A DNA stretch of 21,892 bases from Flammeovirgaceae bacterium UBA2338 (GCA_002344795.1 DDUM01000064.1:81644-103535); one strand, 5' to 3'. Shown: positions 1 through 7,537, numbered from the stretch's first letter. Program-made: numbers and translations. The notes: a model not told the origin generated them from the sequence alone.

Positions 1-8
1 TGACTTGT

Positions 9-110
9 GCTAACATCAACCTATGTTCTTTTTGGCACATAGAGAAATGGTCAGCGTAATTTAGCCGTTGTAAGCAACCTCCTGAGGCGGTGAGTATTTT
101 ATTACCAGGT
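9..110 (-). pseudogene. Relic of the 3' end of an MFS transporter gene
   Basis: This is a degenerate second copy of the C-terminal end of the MFS gene at 884-2057. Bases 9-56 align with 877-924 at about four identical bases in five, including the same TGA stop and a matching end (AKKNIG here, AKKTLS there). Bases 60-110 align with about 1213-1262, sharing the blocks TAAGCARCCTC and GTATTTTATTRCCAG. Some 290 bases that should lie between the two blocks are missing at about position 57. The N-terminal side is cut off by the MgtC-type gene, whose stop lies two bases away. It cannot encode a transporter. The alignment was made by eye, so the exact limits are approximate. Confidence 0.7.
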
Positions 111-111
111 T

Positions 112-843
112 CTAAAACTCATTTTCCTGACCTACTAATTTCCAACCAGCGCGAGTTACTTCCAATTTCATGATCAGACTGCTAACCAGATTTTCTAACA
201 AATTTTCTTGCTTTCCAATGGTTGCTACTTCTACTTGAATAATTACCTCTTCTGGACTTGTTTCTACAACATCTCTATTAATTGAACGCATTAATAACTG
301 ATCATTAGTTTCAATTTGGTTTAATACCCAAAATCGAACGTTAGATTCTATATTTAAAGAACATTGAATAGAGACCTGATAGAAAGTTTCTCTGATTTCA
401 GTTTGCCTATATGCCGAAAGTTTTGATAATCGAATACTGATAGGTCTTAGAATTAAATGTGATAAAACTACGGCAGTAGTAGTAACCAAAGCTTCAACGA
501 AAAAACCCATTCCGGCTAATGTTCCAACCGCAGCAGAACACCAAATGGTAGCTGCTGTATTAAGCCCACTGATGGTAAAGCCGTCTTTCATTATTACGCC
601 TGCGCCAATGAAACCGATGCCTGTGACTATCTGAGCCGTAACCCTGCCTGGATCCCCTCCCGAAAGACTATGAAGGTCTATAGATAATAGTACATAAGAT
701 GCCGCACCAATTGCAACCAGTGTATTGGTTCGTAATCCGGCATCCTTTTGTCGCCACTGTCTCTCAAATCCGATAATACCACCTAACAAAAAGGCTGCGC
801 CTATGCGTAAAATGTATTCGGTAATATCTACAAATCCATTCAT
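112..843 (-). CDS. MgtC/SapB family inner-membrane protein
   Basis: A 243-residue membrane protein of the MgtC/SapB family. Family landmarks are clear: a GGIIGFERQ motif at residues 21-29, AGLRTNTLV at 35-43, TGIGFIGAGVIM at 74-85 and GLNTAATIWCSAAVG at 93-107. Hydrophobic segments fill residues 8-135. The remaining ~100 residues are soluble and match in size the ACT-like cytoplasmic domain of full-length MgtC. In enterobacteria MgtC acts in low-magnesium survival by inhibiting the F-type ATPase; many homologues in free-living bacteria have unknown roles, so only the family is claimed. The gene lies between two decayed copies of one MFS transporter gene, about 40 bases downstream of the larger copy and on the same strand, so it may once have been co-transcribed with it. 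The start is an ATG. Confidence 0.9.
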   Translation of the reverse strand: MNGFVDITEYILRIGAAFLLGGIIGFERQWRQKDAGLRTNTLVAIGAASYVLLSIDLHSLSGGDPGRVTAQIVTGIGFIGAGVIMKDGFTISGLNTAATIWCSAAVGTLAGMGFFVEALVTTTAVVLSHLILRPISIRLSKLSAYRQTEIRETFYQVSIQCSLNIESNVRFWVLNQIETNDQLLMRSINRDVVETSPEEVIIQVEVATIGKQENLLENLVSSLIMKLEVTRAGWKLVGQENEF

Positions 844-883
844 GAATTTTGAGATTATCTTTTAATAAAAACTTTCGCAAACA

Positions 884-2057
884 TCAACTTAAAGTCTTTT
901 TGGCAAAAAAGGAAATGATCATACCGGGAATGGCCAAGGCAATGGCAAAATAAATTAAGCTCATGGGAGAATAAACTCCGAGCAACAGGCCTGCAACAGA
1001 AGTTGCAATCATAATGGATAAGTTGAAGACAGATGATTGAACTGAAGTGGCAACATCTATGGCACTCTCTACCTGTCTGCTGACGGCTGCCTGCAACAAG
1101 GTTACCAGGGGACCAAACGAAAGACCCCATAAAAAGAAAGCAAAATGAGCTGTGCCACTGGTTCTACCGAACATTAGAAAAACAGCCATAGAGATAATCA
1201 ATAAGGCAAACATGGCTATTGTAAGCAGCCTCAGGTGGTTGTCAGTGTATTTTATTGCCAGCAATACAGAAATTAAAGACCCAGCACCAAAAAGCAATTA
1301 GGCACTTTCTATACCACCGGCCAACTGAATTTCATCAACCAGACTTGTGATATACACATAGACACCATAGTGCGCAATCACGCCAAGTAGCGTAAGCAGA
1401 ACAACAAGCAAAACTGCCGGTATTTTTAAGAGTGCAAATGGAGAAGAGCTTTTGGTAAGCTTTTCTCCCGGTGTAGAGGGCAATGCAAAAGCACTGATCA
1501 AAGCAATAACAATAATAGCGACCCCAAGTCCAATGAATTCTGTTCGCCAGCTATATTCGTTTCCGATATGGGTCATGATGGGCATCCCAATACTAATGCC
1601 CAGTGTATTCCCAGCCATGATCACTGCGATAGCCTTCCCGTGTTGATTTTCATTGACCAGCCGCATTCCATAGGCAGCAATCATTGGCCACATTACCCCT
1701 GCACAAATACCACCGATAATCCTAAGAATAATAATAAGGGTATAATCGTTTAAAAGCCCTGCGATAATATTGGAGATAGCGAACCCACCAAGCAAAGTCA
1801 TTAGCAAATATTTGCGGTTGAATTGCATGGTTATTGAAAATGAGAGGGATTGCAAAAATAGCTGAAGCGATTGCGTAGTAACCTACCAGGTTACCGGTTT
1901 GCACTTCGCTGATATTTAAATCGGCCATCATTTGGGGGAGTACACCCGAAGGCATCAACTCTGACAGTATTCCTACAAAAGTTACTGACGACATTAAAAA
2001 CATAATGAACCACGGAAAAATGTTTTTAGATTTTTCCGTTGAATTTTGTTCGCGCAT
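884..2057 (-). pseudogene. MFS exporter pseudogene (frameshift plus in-frame stop)
   Basis: A nearly full-length major facilitator gene (about 390 codons) of the drug or sugar efflux type, broken in two places. The N-terminal part starts at ATG 2057 and reads well through TM1 and the start of TM2 (residues AIFAIPLIF). Near 1834-1837 one extra base shifts the frame. The continuation (FNRKYLLMTLLGG, then the RIIGGICAGVMWP helix) is in the next frame from about 1837. That frame runs to a TAA at 1298-1300, after which the same frame continues with LLFGAGSLISVLL and further helices to a TGA at 884. Both breaks fall inside conserved transporter sequence, so this is loss of function rather than two short genes. 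A sequencing error could explain the single-base shift but less easily the stop. A partial relic of a related copy lies at 9-110. Confidence 0.85.
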
Positions 2058-2098
2058 AGTGTTTTTTGTTTATGTCTATTTGAAAGTTAGGCAACTAT

Positions 2099-2124
2099 CC
2101 AAATATCAATTTAGACTTATTTGG
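2099..2124. promoter_or_regulatory. Inverted repeat upstream of the MFS pseudogene, possible operator
   Basis: CCAAATA at 2099-2105 is the exact reverse complement of TATTTGG at 2118-2124, with a 12-base spacer. It lies 42-67 bases upstream of the ATG of the broken exporter, where an operator would be expected. No regulator gene for it is visible nearby. Chance is possible for a 7-base arm in AT-rich DNA. Confidence 0.3.
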
Positions 2125-2145
2125 TAGACTGGATACACATTACGA

Positions 2146-2289
2146 CTAATTTTCATAAATGTATCCAATAGTCAAATAATTGGTATCTTCAACTCTGTGC
2201 TGTTCAATGACTGAAATTGGCAATCTTTTTAGATGGGTTTTTAAATAACCGGAAGTAAATGTGCTTGGAATCCCTTCAGCCAGACTGAC
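2146..2289 (-). pseudogene. Possible remnant of an unidentified coding sequence
   Basis: An uninterrupted 47-codon frame on the minus strand ends at a TAG (2146-2148) and has no ATG start. Its product has ordinary protein-like composition, with segments such as GYLKTHLKRLPISVI and TNYLTIGYIYEN, and looks like the C-terminal end of a globular protein. I do not recognise the family. It lies in the 344-base gap between the broken exporter and the channel gene, next to other decayed sequence. It may equally be a chance open frame. Apart from this and the inverted repeat at 2099-2124, I see nothing in 2058-2401. Confidence 0.25.
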
Positions 2290-2401
2290 TTAGCAAAAAC
2301 CCAATAGAAATTAATCTAACTTTATGTTTTATCACATTGTAATAAGTCCCCACTAAACCGAAGGGCAGGATGCCGTCTGCTACTTAAATTAACGAAACAC
2401 A

Positions 2402-3682
2402 ATGACTGAAAAAGAAACAAATTTTGCCAAATTCCTTGAAGACTGGCTGCTGAGCATTTTCGACATCAATCAGAACCAGGCACAGCTACTTAAAATGGCC
2501 ATCCTGATTGTAGTTACCGGACTTGTAGCAATCCTGTTATGGAAAATAGCTCAACTTGTGATCAACAAGTTCATAAGGAGGGTAGAAAGACGCACATCTG
2601 CTCAATGGAGTAATGTCCTTTTACAAGGAGCTTTCGCGAAATTGCCTCTTATCATTCCAGCCATCTACGTTACGGGTGCCCTGCCATTGATTTTTTCAGA
2701 TTATCCAACCTGGATTCCCACTATTAAAACCCTCACTGCTGTGTACATAACGCTAGTGGTGATACGAATTATAAGTTCTACTATTTCTGCTTCTAATGTA
2801 TACTACAGTACATCCACCAGATATAAGGATAGGCCCATTGCCAGTTTTACACAGCTTGCTAAAATCGTAGTGTGGGTAATAGGAGTCATTTTCATGCTCT
2901 CCATTTTGATTGATAGTAACCCGTTGGCACTTTTTGGGGCGTTAGGTGCTGTCTCCGCTGTAATACTTTTGATTTTTAAGGATACCCTCCTGGGGTTTAT
3001 TGCAAGCATACAACTTACTATTAATGATATGGTGCGTATCGGAGATTGGGTTTCGGTTCCCAAGTATGGAGCCGATGGAGATGTGATTGGGATTTACCTC
3101 ACGACAATTAAAGTAAGCAACTGGGATAAGACCATATCGACAGTACCTACATACTCTTTTGTAAGTGATAGTTTCAAAAACTGGCGGGGGATGCAGGAGA
3201 GCGGAGGAAGAAGGATAAAGCGTTCCATAAATTTCAAGATATCTTCTGTGAGATTTTGTGATGACGAGATGCTCGCACGTTATGCCAAAATCGAATTAAT
3301 CAGAGAATATATTGAAAAAAGAACAGTTGAAATCACAACTTACAATTCTGAAAGAAATGTGAATACGGAGATGTCTATTGTAAACGGTCGCAGGATGACC
3401 AATATTGGCATATTTCGAGTATATATTCTAAACGTATTAAAGAAAAATCCAAATATTAATCATGAGATGACGCACATGGTGAGACAGTTGGAGCCTTCGG
3501 AAACAGGTGTTCCTTTGGAGATATACTGTTTCTCTCGCATTAAAACCTGGATAGAATATGAGGGTATTCAATCTGATATTTTTGATCATATTATGGCAAC
3601 AGCAAAATATTTTGATCTTGAAATATTTGAGAATCCCTCAAGTTCAGATTTGAAGAGGTTGGCGGCTGTGGAAAAACGCTAG
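2402..3682 (+). CDS. MscS-family mechanosensitive channel, YbdG (MscM)-like
   Basis: A 426-residue small-conductance mechanosensitive channel that would open under membrane tension and release solutes on hypo-osmotic shock. Hydrophobic segments lie at about residues 32-54, 81-99, 112-130, 153-171 and 174-205; the last, FGALGAVSAVILLIFKDTLL, is the glycine/alanine-rich pore helix. The following beta domain (IGDWVSVPKYGADGDV at 213-228, KVSNWDKTISTVPTY at 237-251, SFKNWRGM at 257-264) closely matches the E. coli YbdG miniconductance subgroup, including the GGRRIKR stretch at 268-274. Length also fits YbdG (about 415 residues). The gene appears to be monocistronic and ends at a hairpin at 3733-3769. 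The sequence before the ATG is A-rich with no Shine-Dalgarno element. Confidence 0.93.
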   Translation: MTEKETNFAKFLEDWLLSIFDINQNQAQLLKMAILIVVTGLVAILLWKIAQLVINKFIRRVERRTSAQWSNVLLQGAFAKLPLIIPAIYVTGALPLIFSDYPTWIPTIKTLTAVYITLVVIRIISSTISASNVYYSTSTRYKDRPIASFTQLAKIVVWVIGVIFMLSILIDSNPLALFGALGAVSAVILLIFKDTLLGFIASIQLTINDMVRIGDWVSVPKYGADGDVIGIYLTTIKVSNWDKTISTVPTYSFVSDSFKNWRGMQESGGRRIKRSINFKISSVRFCDDEMLARYAKIELIREYIEKRTVEITTYNSERNVNTEMSIVNGRRMTNIGIFRVYILNVLKKNPNINHEMTHMVRQLEPSETGVPLEIYCFSRIKTWIEYEGIQSDIFDHIMATAKYFDLEIFENPSSSDLKRLAAVEKR

Positions 3683-3732
3683 TCCATTTGAAGAGACATA
3701 AGAAGAATGGAAAGATAAACCCAAAAAAATTA

Positions 3733-3769
3733 TCCTACTTTGTTGGTCTTCTTGATCAACAAAGTAGGA
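3733..3769. terminator. Bidirectional rho-independent terminator
   Basis: A perfect 13-base-pair stem (TCCTACTTTGTTG at 3733-3745 with its exact complement at 3757-3769) and an 11-base loop lie between two convergent genes. An A-tract at 3722-3729 gives a U-tract for minus-strand transcripts, and a T-rich stretch follows from about 3780 on the plus side. It can serve both the channel gene and the DUF6448 gene. Confidence 0.85.
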
Positions 3770-3793
3770 CTCTATGATACTTTTTTATTACCC

Positions 3794-4438
3794 TTAATGC
3801 CCGGCATGTCCACCACCGTGCTCCATGATATCATGGATGGCTTCAACGGTATGCGTGTAATCAACATAAGCTTCCACATAAGCCCTGCCTTGCTCTTTTG
3901 AATTATCCTTTACTTTATTGAGTTCGGCTACTCTTTGATATTTTTCACGAATCCCATTAGCAATATGGCTATTCAATTTTGCCAAAAAATCATCTACACT
4001 TCCGTCTTTAAGGGCATTGTCGGTCATTAGAATAATCGGTTTGGTAGTCCCGGCTGGTTTTAATCCAGTGTAGGGAGCGCCTTCTGTTTCGCGGTGCAGG
4101 CGGACGAGGGTCTCGTAGAAATGTTTTTCGACAATGGCATAAATTTCTTTGTCACCGTTTCTTAAACCGTAGGTCTTATTAAACAAAGGAATGATTTCCT
4201 GTTCCTGCTCTTCCGTAATCCACTTCAATACCAAATTGACATTATTTGTTTCCAGCGCTATGGCGGCCTCTTTAATTACTGGCCCATCGTAAGAATCGCA
4301 ATGTGCTGAAACGGAGAGTGTGCCAAATAACATTAACATTGAGACCAATACAATCGAGAGGATTGTTTGCAAATTGTTTTTACGGAGTTGAAGTCGTTTT
4401 GTACTTTCTGTTCTCAAATTCATTTCTTTTGTTACCAT
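3794..4438 (-). CDS. Secreted DUF6448 family protein
   Basis: A 214-residue exported protein from the ATG at 4438. The frame is open to a TTG at 4477, but the ATG leaves a more normal leader, and a further in-frame ATG lies at 4423. Residues 21-45 form a basic then hydrophobic signal peptide with likely cleavage after SVSA, leaving the mature end HCDSYDGPV. This HCD...DGPV start is the hallmark of DUF6448, a family of unknown function. The mature part is helical and charged, and the C-terminus is histidine-rich (EHGGGHAGH). Together with the N-terminal His-Cys-Asp this suggests metal or haem binding, which is inference only. It converges with the channel gene at the shared terminator. The 388 bases upstream (4439-4826) hold the likely promoters but no recognisable gene. 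Confidence 0.75.
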   Translation of the reverse strand: MVTKEMNLRTESTKRLQLRKNNLQTILSIVLVSMLMLFGTLSVSAHCDSYDGPVIKEAAIALETNNVNLVLKWITEEQEQEIIPLFNKTYGLRNGDKEIYAIVEKHFYETLVRLHRETEGAPYTGLKPAGTTKPIILMTDNALKDGSVDDFLAKLNSHIANGIREKYQRVAELNKVKDNSKEQGRAYVEAYVDYTHTVEAIHDIMEHGGGHAGH

Positions 4439-4826
4439 TATATATTTATTTAAGTGATTGCCATTATTATTTACCAAAACAAAAAATCAATCAACACATT
4501 TCTGCCTGTGGGCCGAGAATCCCTCCAGGACTAATGCTGTAATTTTTTCAACACCTGAAGCAGCACCAGTTATGGTTTTTCATTGATTTAATTTAAGTGT
4601 ATGATATACCTGAATGATTTCCTGCAATGTATTTGAAATTCAGGTGTTTATGAATGACCACCATCAATACTGGTGATGATTCTTCTCATGAATACTGTAT
4701 ACAAATCTTCAACAGCCTTCTCGACTCTGAATAGAAGGAGGTATTGATTTGGGAATAACCAATCACATAATTCCTCTTTTGATTTTAATCATCTTCCCTT
4801 AGTTTGGTGTAATTAACTTATACCCT
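4439..4826. other. Divergent intergenic region
   Basis: This gap separates the DUF6448 gene (minus) from the DUF2911 lipoprotein gene (plus). It should contain promoters for both. An 8-base inverted repeat (ACCTGAAT ... ATTCAGGT, about 4608-4646) with a loop of some 22 bases is present but not convincing as a known element. A short stop-bounded minus-strand frame ending at 4487 has no start codon. Apart from the candidate promoter at 4778-4806 I see nothing else. Confidence 0.4.
4778..4806 (+). promoter_or_regulatory. Candidate Bacteroidota-type promoter for the DUF2911 lipoprotein gene
   Basis: TTTG at 4778-4781 and TAGTTTG at 4800-4806, 18 bases apart, resemble the Bacteroidota sigma-A elements (TTTG near -33, TAnnTTTG near -7), with one base fewer in the second box. 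The downstream box lies about 20 bases before the ATG at 4827. This is a match by eye only. Confidence 0.3.
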
Positions 4827-5993
4827 ATGAGAAACACGTTTCTTGCTGTCTTATTGATCAGCCTTACCATTTGGAGTTGCAATAATACATCCGACAAAAC
4901 CGATTCAATTCACTTCGTAACCTTGCTGGGGAATGATACCCTCGCGGTGGAACAATTTGTTAAGTCAGAAAAAGGCATTGCCGCCAAAGTGTTACTAAGG
5001 AGCCCGCAGACTATTTATTTTGAGTATGAATTGAATCAAAATGCAGATGGTGGAATGACCTCCATGACAAGATACAACCAGGATCCGCAGTTGGCATTTA
5101 CCCCTGAGGGAAAAGAAATTACACAAGAAATAAAGATTGTGGGAGATTCCTTAATCAGCGAAACCACAGGCAGTAATGGCCTGACCAGGATAGCCGTACT
5201 GAATAAGGAAGGCACACTACCCTTTATTGATATGGTGCATTGGCCATTCGAGTTGGCCTTGAATGCAGCCGCTAGCAGTCCAGGTGATAGTATTCATCAA
5301 ATGCTGTTTACTGGAAGGAACATTTCTGATTTTATTATTCATAAAGTAAAGTCAGATTCTATGACGTTGCGCCATCCATCGCGAGGTGTGATGGGGGTGT
5401 CAGTGGATGATAAGGGCAACCTGATCAAATTGGATGCTGCGTTAACCACTAGAAAACTGATCGTTAACCGTGTTGCAGCTCTTGACTTTGATCGTATAGT
5501 GAAAGACTTTGCTGAAAAGGATAAGGGTGGTAGTCCACTCAGTGGTGAGTTGTCAGGAGGTGTAGAAGATGATTTTTCATTTAAGGGTACTGACTTTTAC
5601 GTGACGTATGGTTCTCCTAAAAAGCGAGGCAGGGATATTTTTGGAGGAATTGTACCATTTGGAGAGAGATGGAGAACAGGTGCTAACAGGGCTACCCATT
5701 TTAGTACCTCCAAAGACTTGCAGATAGGAACATTGGAAATTCCTGCAGGGGAATATACCTTATTTACTATTCCAGAAAAGGAGGGTGGCATATTGATCAT
5801 CAATAAACAAACCGGTCAAAATGGTCAGTCATATAATGAAAGCCTCGATTTGGGGCGGGTTGCAATGACGGTTTCTACCCAGGACGAAGTGACAGAAGAT
5901 TTTACCATTAAGGTAATAGAGAATACCAATGGAGGTACCCTTCAGCTGATATGGGATCAAACTATCTATTCAGTCGATTTTTTAATTCAATAG
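4827..5993 (+). CDS. DUF2911 domain lipoprotein
   Basis: A 388-residue exported lipoprotein of unknown function. Residues 1-18 are a short hydrophobic signal ending in IWSC, a weak lipobox with Cys18, followed by a polar linker. Residues ~30-225 form a beta-rich domain with patterns such as LGNDTLAVEQF and LDAALTTRKLIV, seen in many Bacteroidota envelope proteins. Residues ~255-388 are a clear DUF2911 domain: VTYGSPKKRGRDIFGG, VPFGERWRTGANRAT and EIPAGEYTLFTIP, then a closing beta strand. DUF2911 proteins are common in Bacteroidota and have no established activity. The gene stands alone between divergent and convergent neighbours, with a possible promoter at 4778-4806. Confidence 0.88.
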   Translation: MRNTFLAVLLISLTIWSCNNTSDKTDSIHFVTLLGNDTLAVEQFVKSEKGIAAKVLLRSPQTIYFEYELNQNADGGMTSMTRYNQDPQLAFTPEGKEITQEIKIVGDSLISETTGSNGLTRIAVLNKEGTLPFIDMVHWPFELALNAAASSPGDSIHQMLFTGRNISDFIIHKVKSDSMTLRHPSRGVMGVSVDDKGNLIKLDAALTTRKLIVNRVAALDFDRIVKDFAEKDKGGSPLSGELSGGVEDDFSFKGTDFYVTYGSPKKRGRDIFGGIVPFGERWRTGANRATHFSTSKDLQIGTLEIPAGEYTLFTIPEKEGGILIINKQTGQNGQSYNESLDLGRVAMTVSTQDEVTEDFTIKVIENTNGGTLQLIWDQTIYSVDFLIQ

Positions 5994-6262
5994 CAGGTAA
6001 AGTAATACAGAGGTATGTGACTTCTGGTGTTATTGAATTTTCAGCAACACTTGCAATCACGCTCCAGTTCAGTGTCTTAATTCAATTGGAGTATAGCGGT
6101 GCTGTGGATTGGTTTCAACGTTGAACGGCCAAAACAGATTATAGAAAAGAGAAAGCAGTAGGCTTTCCAGGTGGGTAATATTGATATTTACGTCTGTCTT
6201 GTAGAGATGACGGTAGAGGCAGTATAGGAATAAAACACCTGAATGGAAATGGTACGACACAA

Positions 6263-6284
6263 CAATCACGCTCCTGAGTGATTG
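6263..6284. repeat. Small hairpin, CAATCAC/GTGATTG
   Basis: A perfect 7-base-pair stem (6263-6269 with 6278-6284) and 8-base loop lie directly next to the larger hairpin at 6294-6339. A minus-strand transcript from the XRE gene would pass the larger hairpin first and this one second. Confidence 0.4.
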
Positions 6285-6293
6285 CAGGATAAG

Positions 6294-6339
6294 AATACCT
6301 TTCAGCAGTAAGGACGGTTAACCACTGCTGAAAGGTGTT
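6294..6339. terminator. Strong hairpin, likely terminator of the XRE regulator gene
   Basis: A perfect 13-base-pair stem (ACCTTTCAGCAGT at 6297-6309 with 6324-6336) and 14-base loop, extendable outward by an A-T, A-T and a wobble pair to 6294 and 6339. It lies just past the 3' end of the minus-strand XRE gene. There is no strong U-tract on the minus side, so termination is likely but not certain. Confidence 0.6.
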
Positions 6340-6349
6340 ACTTAGAATT

Positions 6350-6589
6350 TTACTTCTTGAATGGTTTTCCTTTTCCCAGAACCATCCATTCCAGAGAAAC
6401 ATCCTTGAAGAATTTAGATAATTTAACAATAGTGGAGAGTTTAGGCTCCGTGTCACCACGAAGGAAACTTCCAGTTTGTCCATGGTACAATCCTGCTTTT
6501 GCATCTAATGTCATCACGCGGATGTCATAGTGCTTGAGCAAATAAGATAGGCGATCTTTAAATGTTTTTTTTGACATAGTTTGGCTCAT
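6350..6589 (-). CDS. XRE-family (Cro/C1-type) helix-turn-helix regulator, small
   Basis: A 79-residue DNA-binding protein made of one Cro/C1-type domain. FKDRLSYLLKH at residues 10-20, ALKAGLYHG-like helix-turn-helix sequence at about 28-45 and the motif TEPKLSTIVKLSKFFKDVSLEWMVLGKG at 47-74 fit the family; the last part resembles the 'F-x-V-S-L-x-W-L-L-x-G-x-G' end of many repressor N-domains. It has no peptidase or sensor domain, so it is either a small repressor or part of another regulator's network. Start is the ATG at 6589; an in-frame ATG four codons later is also possible. It reads away from the molybdenum hydroxylase genes across a 466-base gap with several inverted repeats, so autoregulation or control of those genes is possible but unproven. 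Confidence 0.8.
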   Translation of the reverse strand: MSQTMSKKTFKDRLSYLLKHYDIRVMTLDAKAGLYHGQTGSFLRGDTEPKLSTIVKLSKFFKDVSLEWMVLGKGKPFKK

Positions 6590-7055
6590 TTAATATAAGC
6601 TAAAGTTAAGCAATTCGGATTAAACTTACTCAATGTAAATGTAATAGTTCGGGAAATACTGATCAAAAATTTGATGATTGGCATGAGCCAAATTTTAAGG
6701 TTATCCTAATCAGGTAGATAGTGATATTCTTCAACATGCTGATAATTAGGCAATTGGGCGATTTTTTTGTCTTATGAACAGCTTGTTTTTAACATCTGTT
6801 GGGTAGACAAAATATGTTACGAAAAGTGAAAAAATATTACATCAGAATTGTGACTAAATCGTTGATTACGCGAATATTAACTGAATCTGATATGATAATG
6901 ACTACCATCCCATGAGTTACTTTATAGGTTTTCCAGCTAATTTGGGTGAGAAGATGCCTCAATTCTCTCTGATTTAGTGGGTTGACACAAAATACACCTA
7001 TGAAAAGCGTTTTATAGGCACTATATTGAACCTTACAAATACAAAATATCCTATT
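6590..7055. promoter_or_regulatory. Divergent regulatory region between XRE gene and molybdenum hydroxylase genes
   Basis: A 466-base AT-rich gap without a gene. It contains a 14-base palindrome at 6662-6675 (ATCAAA-AA-TTTGAT), a second palindrome at 6678-6691 (TTGGC-ATGA-GCCAA) and a hairpin at 6997-7018 just before the [2Fe-2S] subunit gene. The 10-mer ATGAGCCAAA at 6683-6692 recurs exactly on the opposite strand at 6580-6589, across the XRE start codon. These are candidates for operators. Confidence 0.4.
6997..7018 (+). promoter_or_regulatory. Hairpin in the leader of the [2Fe-2S] subunit gene
   Basis: CCTAT, a single bulged G, then AAAA pair with TTTT and ATAGG around a GCG loop: nine base pairs and one bulge. 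It ends 37 bases before the ATG at 7056. It is too small to be the known Moco riboswitch and may be an operator or a 5'-end stabilising hairpin. Confidence 0.3.
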
Positions 7056-7514
7056 ATGGCAACTTATAATCTGCGTGTCAACGGCAAATCGGTTCAGGTG
7101 GATGCAGACCCTGATACCCCGGTGTTGTGGGTGCTCCGCGACTCCCTGAATTTAGTAGGAACGAAATACGGATGTGGCATTGGCCAATGCGGTGCGTGTA
7201 CTGTCCACTTAGATGGAACCGCTGTGCGTGCTTGTTCGGTACCCGTCTCTTCGGTGGGTGATAAAGCAGTTACCACCATAGAAGGGCTCTCAGAAAAGGC
7301 AGATCATGTTTTGCAACAAGCGTGGCGTGAGCACGATGTGCCACAATGTGGTTACTGTCAGGCAGGACAGATTATGAATGCCTCAGCATTACTGAGCAAT
7401 AATCCGAAACCATCAGATCAGGAAATTGAAAATGCAATGGACGGAAATTTGTGCCGTTGTGGTACCTACCTCAAGATCAAAGCGGCTATTAAAACTGCCT
7501 CTAGTAAATTGTAA
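7056..7514 (+). CDS. [2Fe-2S] subunit of an IorAB-type molybdenum hydroxylase
   Basis: A 152-residue iron-sulfur subunit that passes electrons from the molybdenum site to an external acceptor. All eight cluster cysteines are present: C40, C45, C48 and C60 in the plant-ferredoxin-type N-domain (GCGIGQCGACTVHLDG), and C98, C101, C133 and C135 in the helical C-domain (CGYCQAGQIM and CRCGTY). This matches the small subunits of isoquinoline 1-oxidoreductase (IorA) and related enzymes. The ATG at 7056 is preferred; the frame is open from a TTG at 7026, but the extra residues are not part of the fold. It lacks its own signal peptide and would be exported folded with the Tat-bearing large subunit encoded 23 bases downstream. 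Confidence 0.93.
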   Translation: MATYNLRVNGKSVQVDADPDTPVLWVLRDSLNLVGTKYGCGIGQCGACTVHLDGTAVRACSVPVSSVGDKAVTTIEGLSEKADHVLQQAWREHDVPQCGYCQAGQIMNASALLSNNPKPSDQEIENAMDGNLCRCGTYLKIKAAIKTASSKL

Positions 7515-7537
7515 ACACCCCTTAAATTACTGATGCC

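Larger units (their letters stand above)
5994..6349. other. Convergent intergenic region with tandem hairpins
   Basis: This gap lies between the DUF2911 gene (plus) and the XRE regulator (minus). It contains the hairpins at 6263-6284 and 6294-6339. It also has two copies of the 12-mer CAATCACGCTCC (6054-6065 and 6263-6274). The open frames that cross it have biased, non-protein-like composition, and I see no gene here. Confidence 0.5.

Noticed and set aside
855..1130. Minus-strand frame inside the MFS pseudogene
   Set aside because: Composition is rich in Cys, His and Phe and unlike a protein. It is an out-of-frame shadow of the transporter sequence.
4487..4575. Short minus-strand frame upstream of the DUF6448 gene
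   Set aside because: About 28 codons between stops, with no start codon and no recognisable similarity. It is too short to call a remnant.
6069..6504. Long minus-strand frames past the XRE gene
   Set aside because: They overlap the XRE gene in another frame or run through the terminator hairpin, and their composition is not protein-like.
6997..7018. Moco riboswitch before the molybdenum hydroxylase genes
   Set aside because: The hairpin is far smaller and simpler than the known Moco RNA motif. No conserved multi-stem structure was seen.
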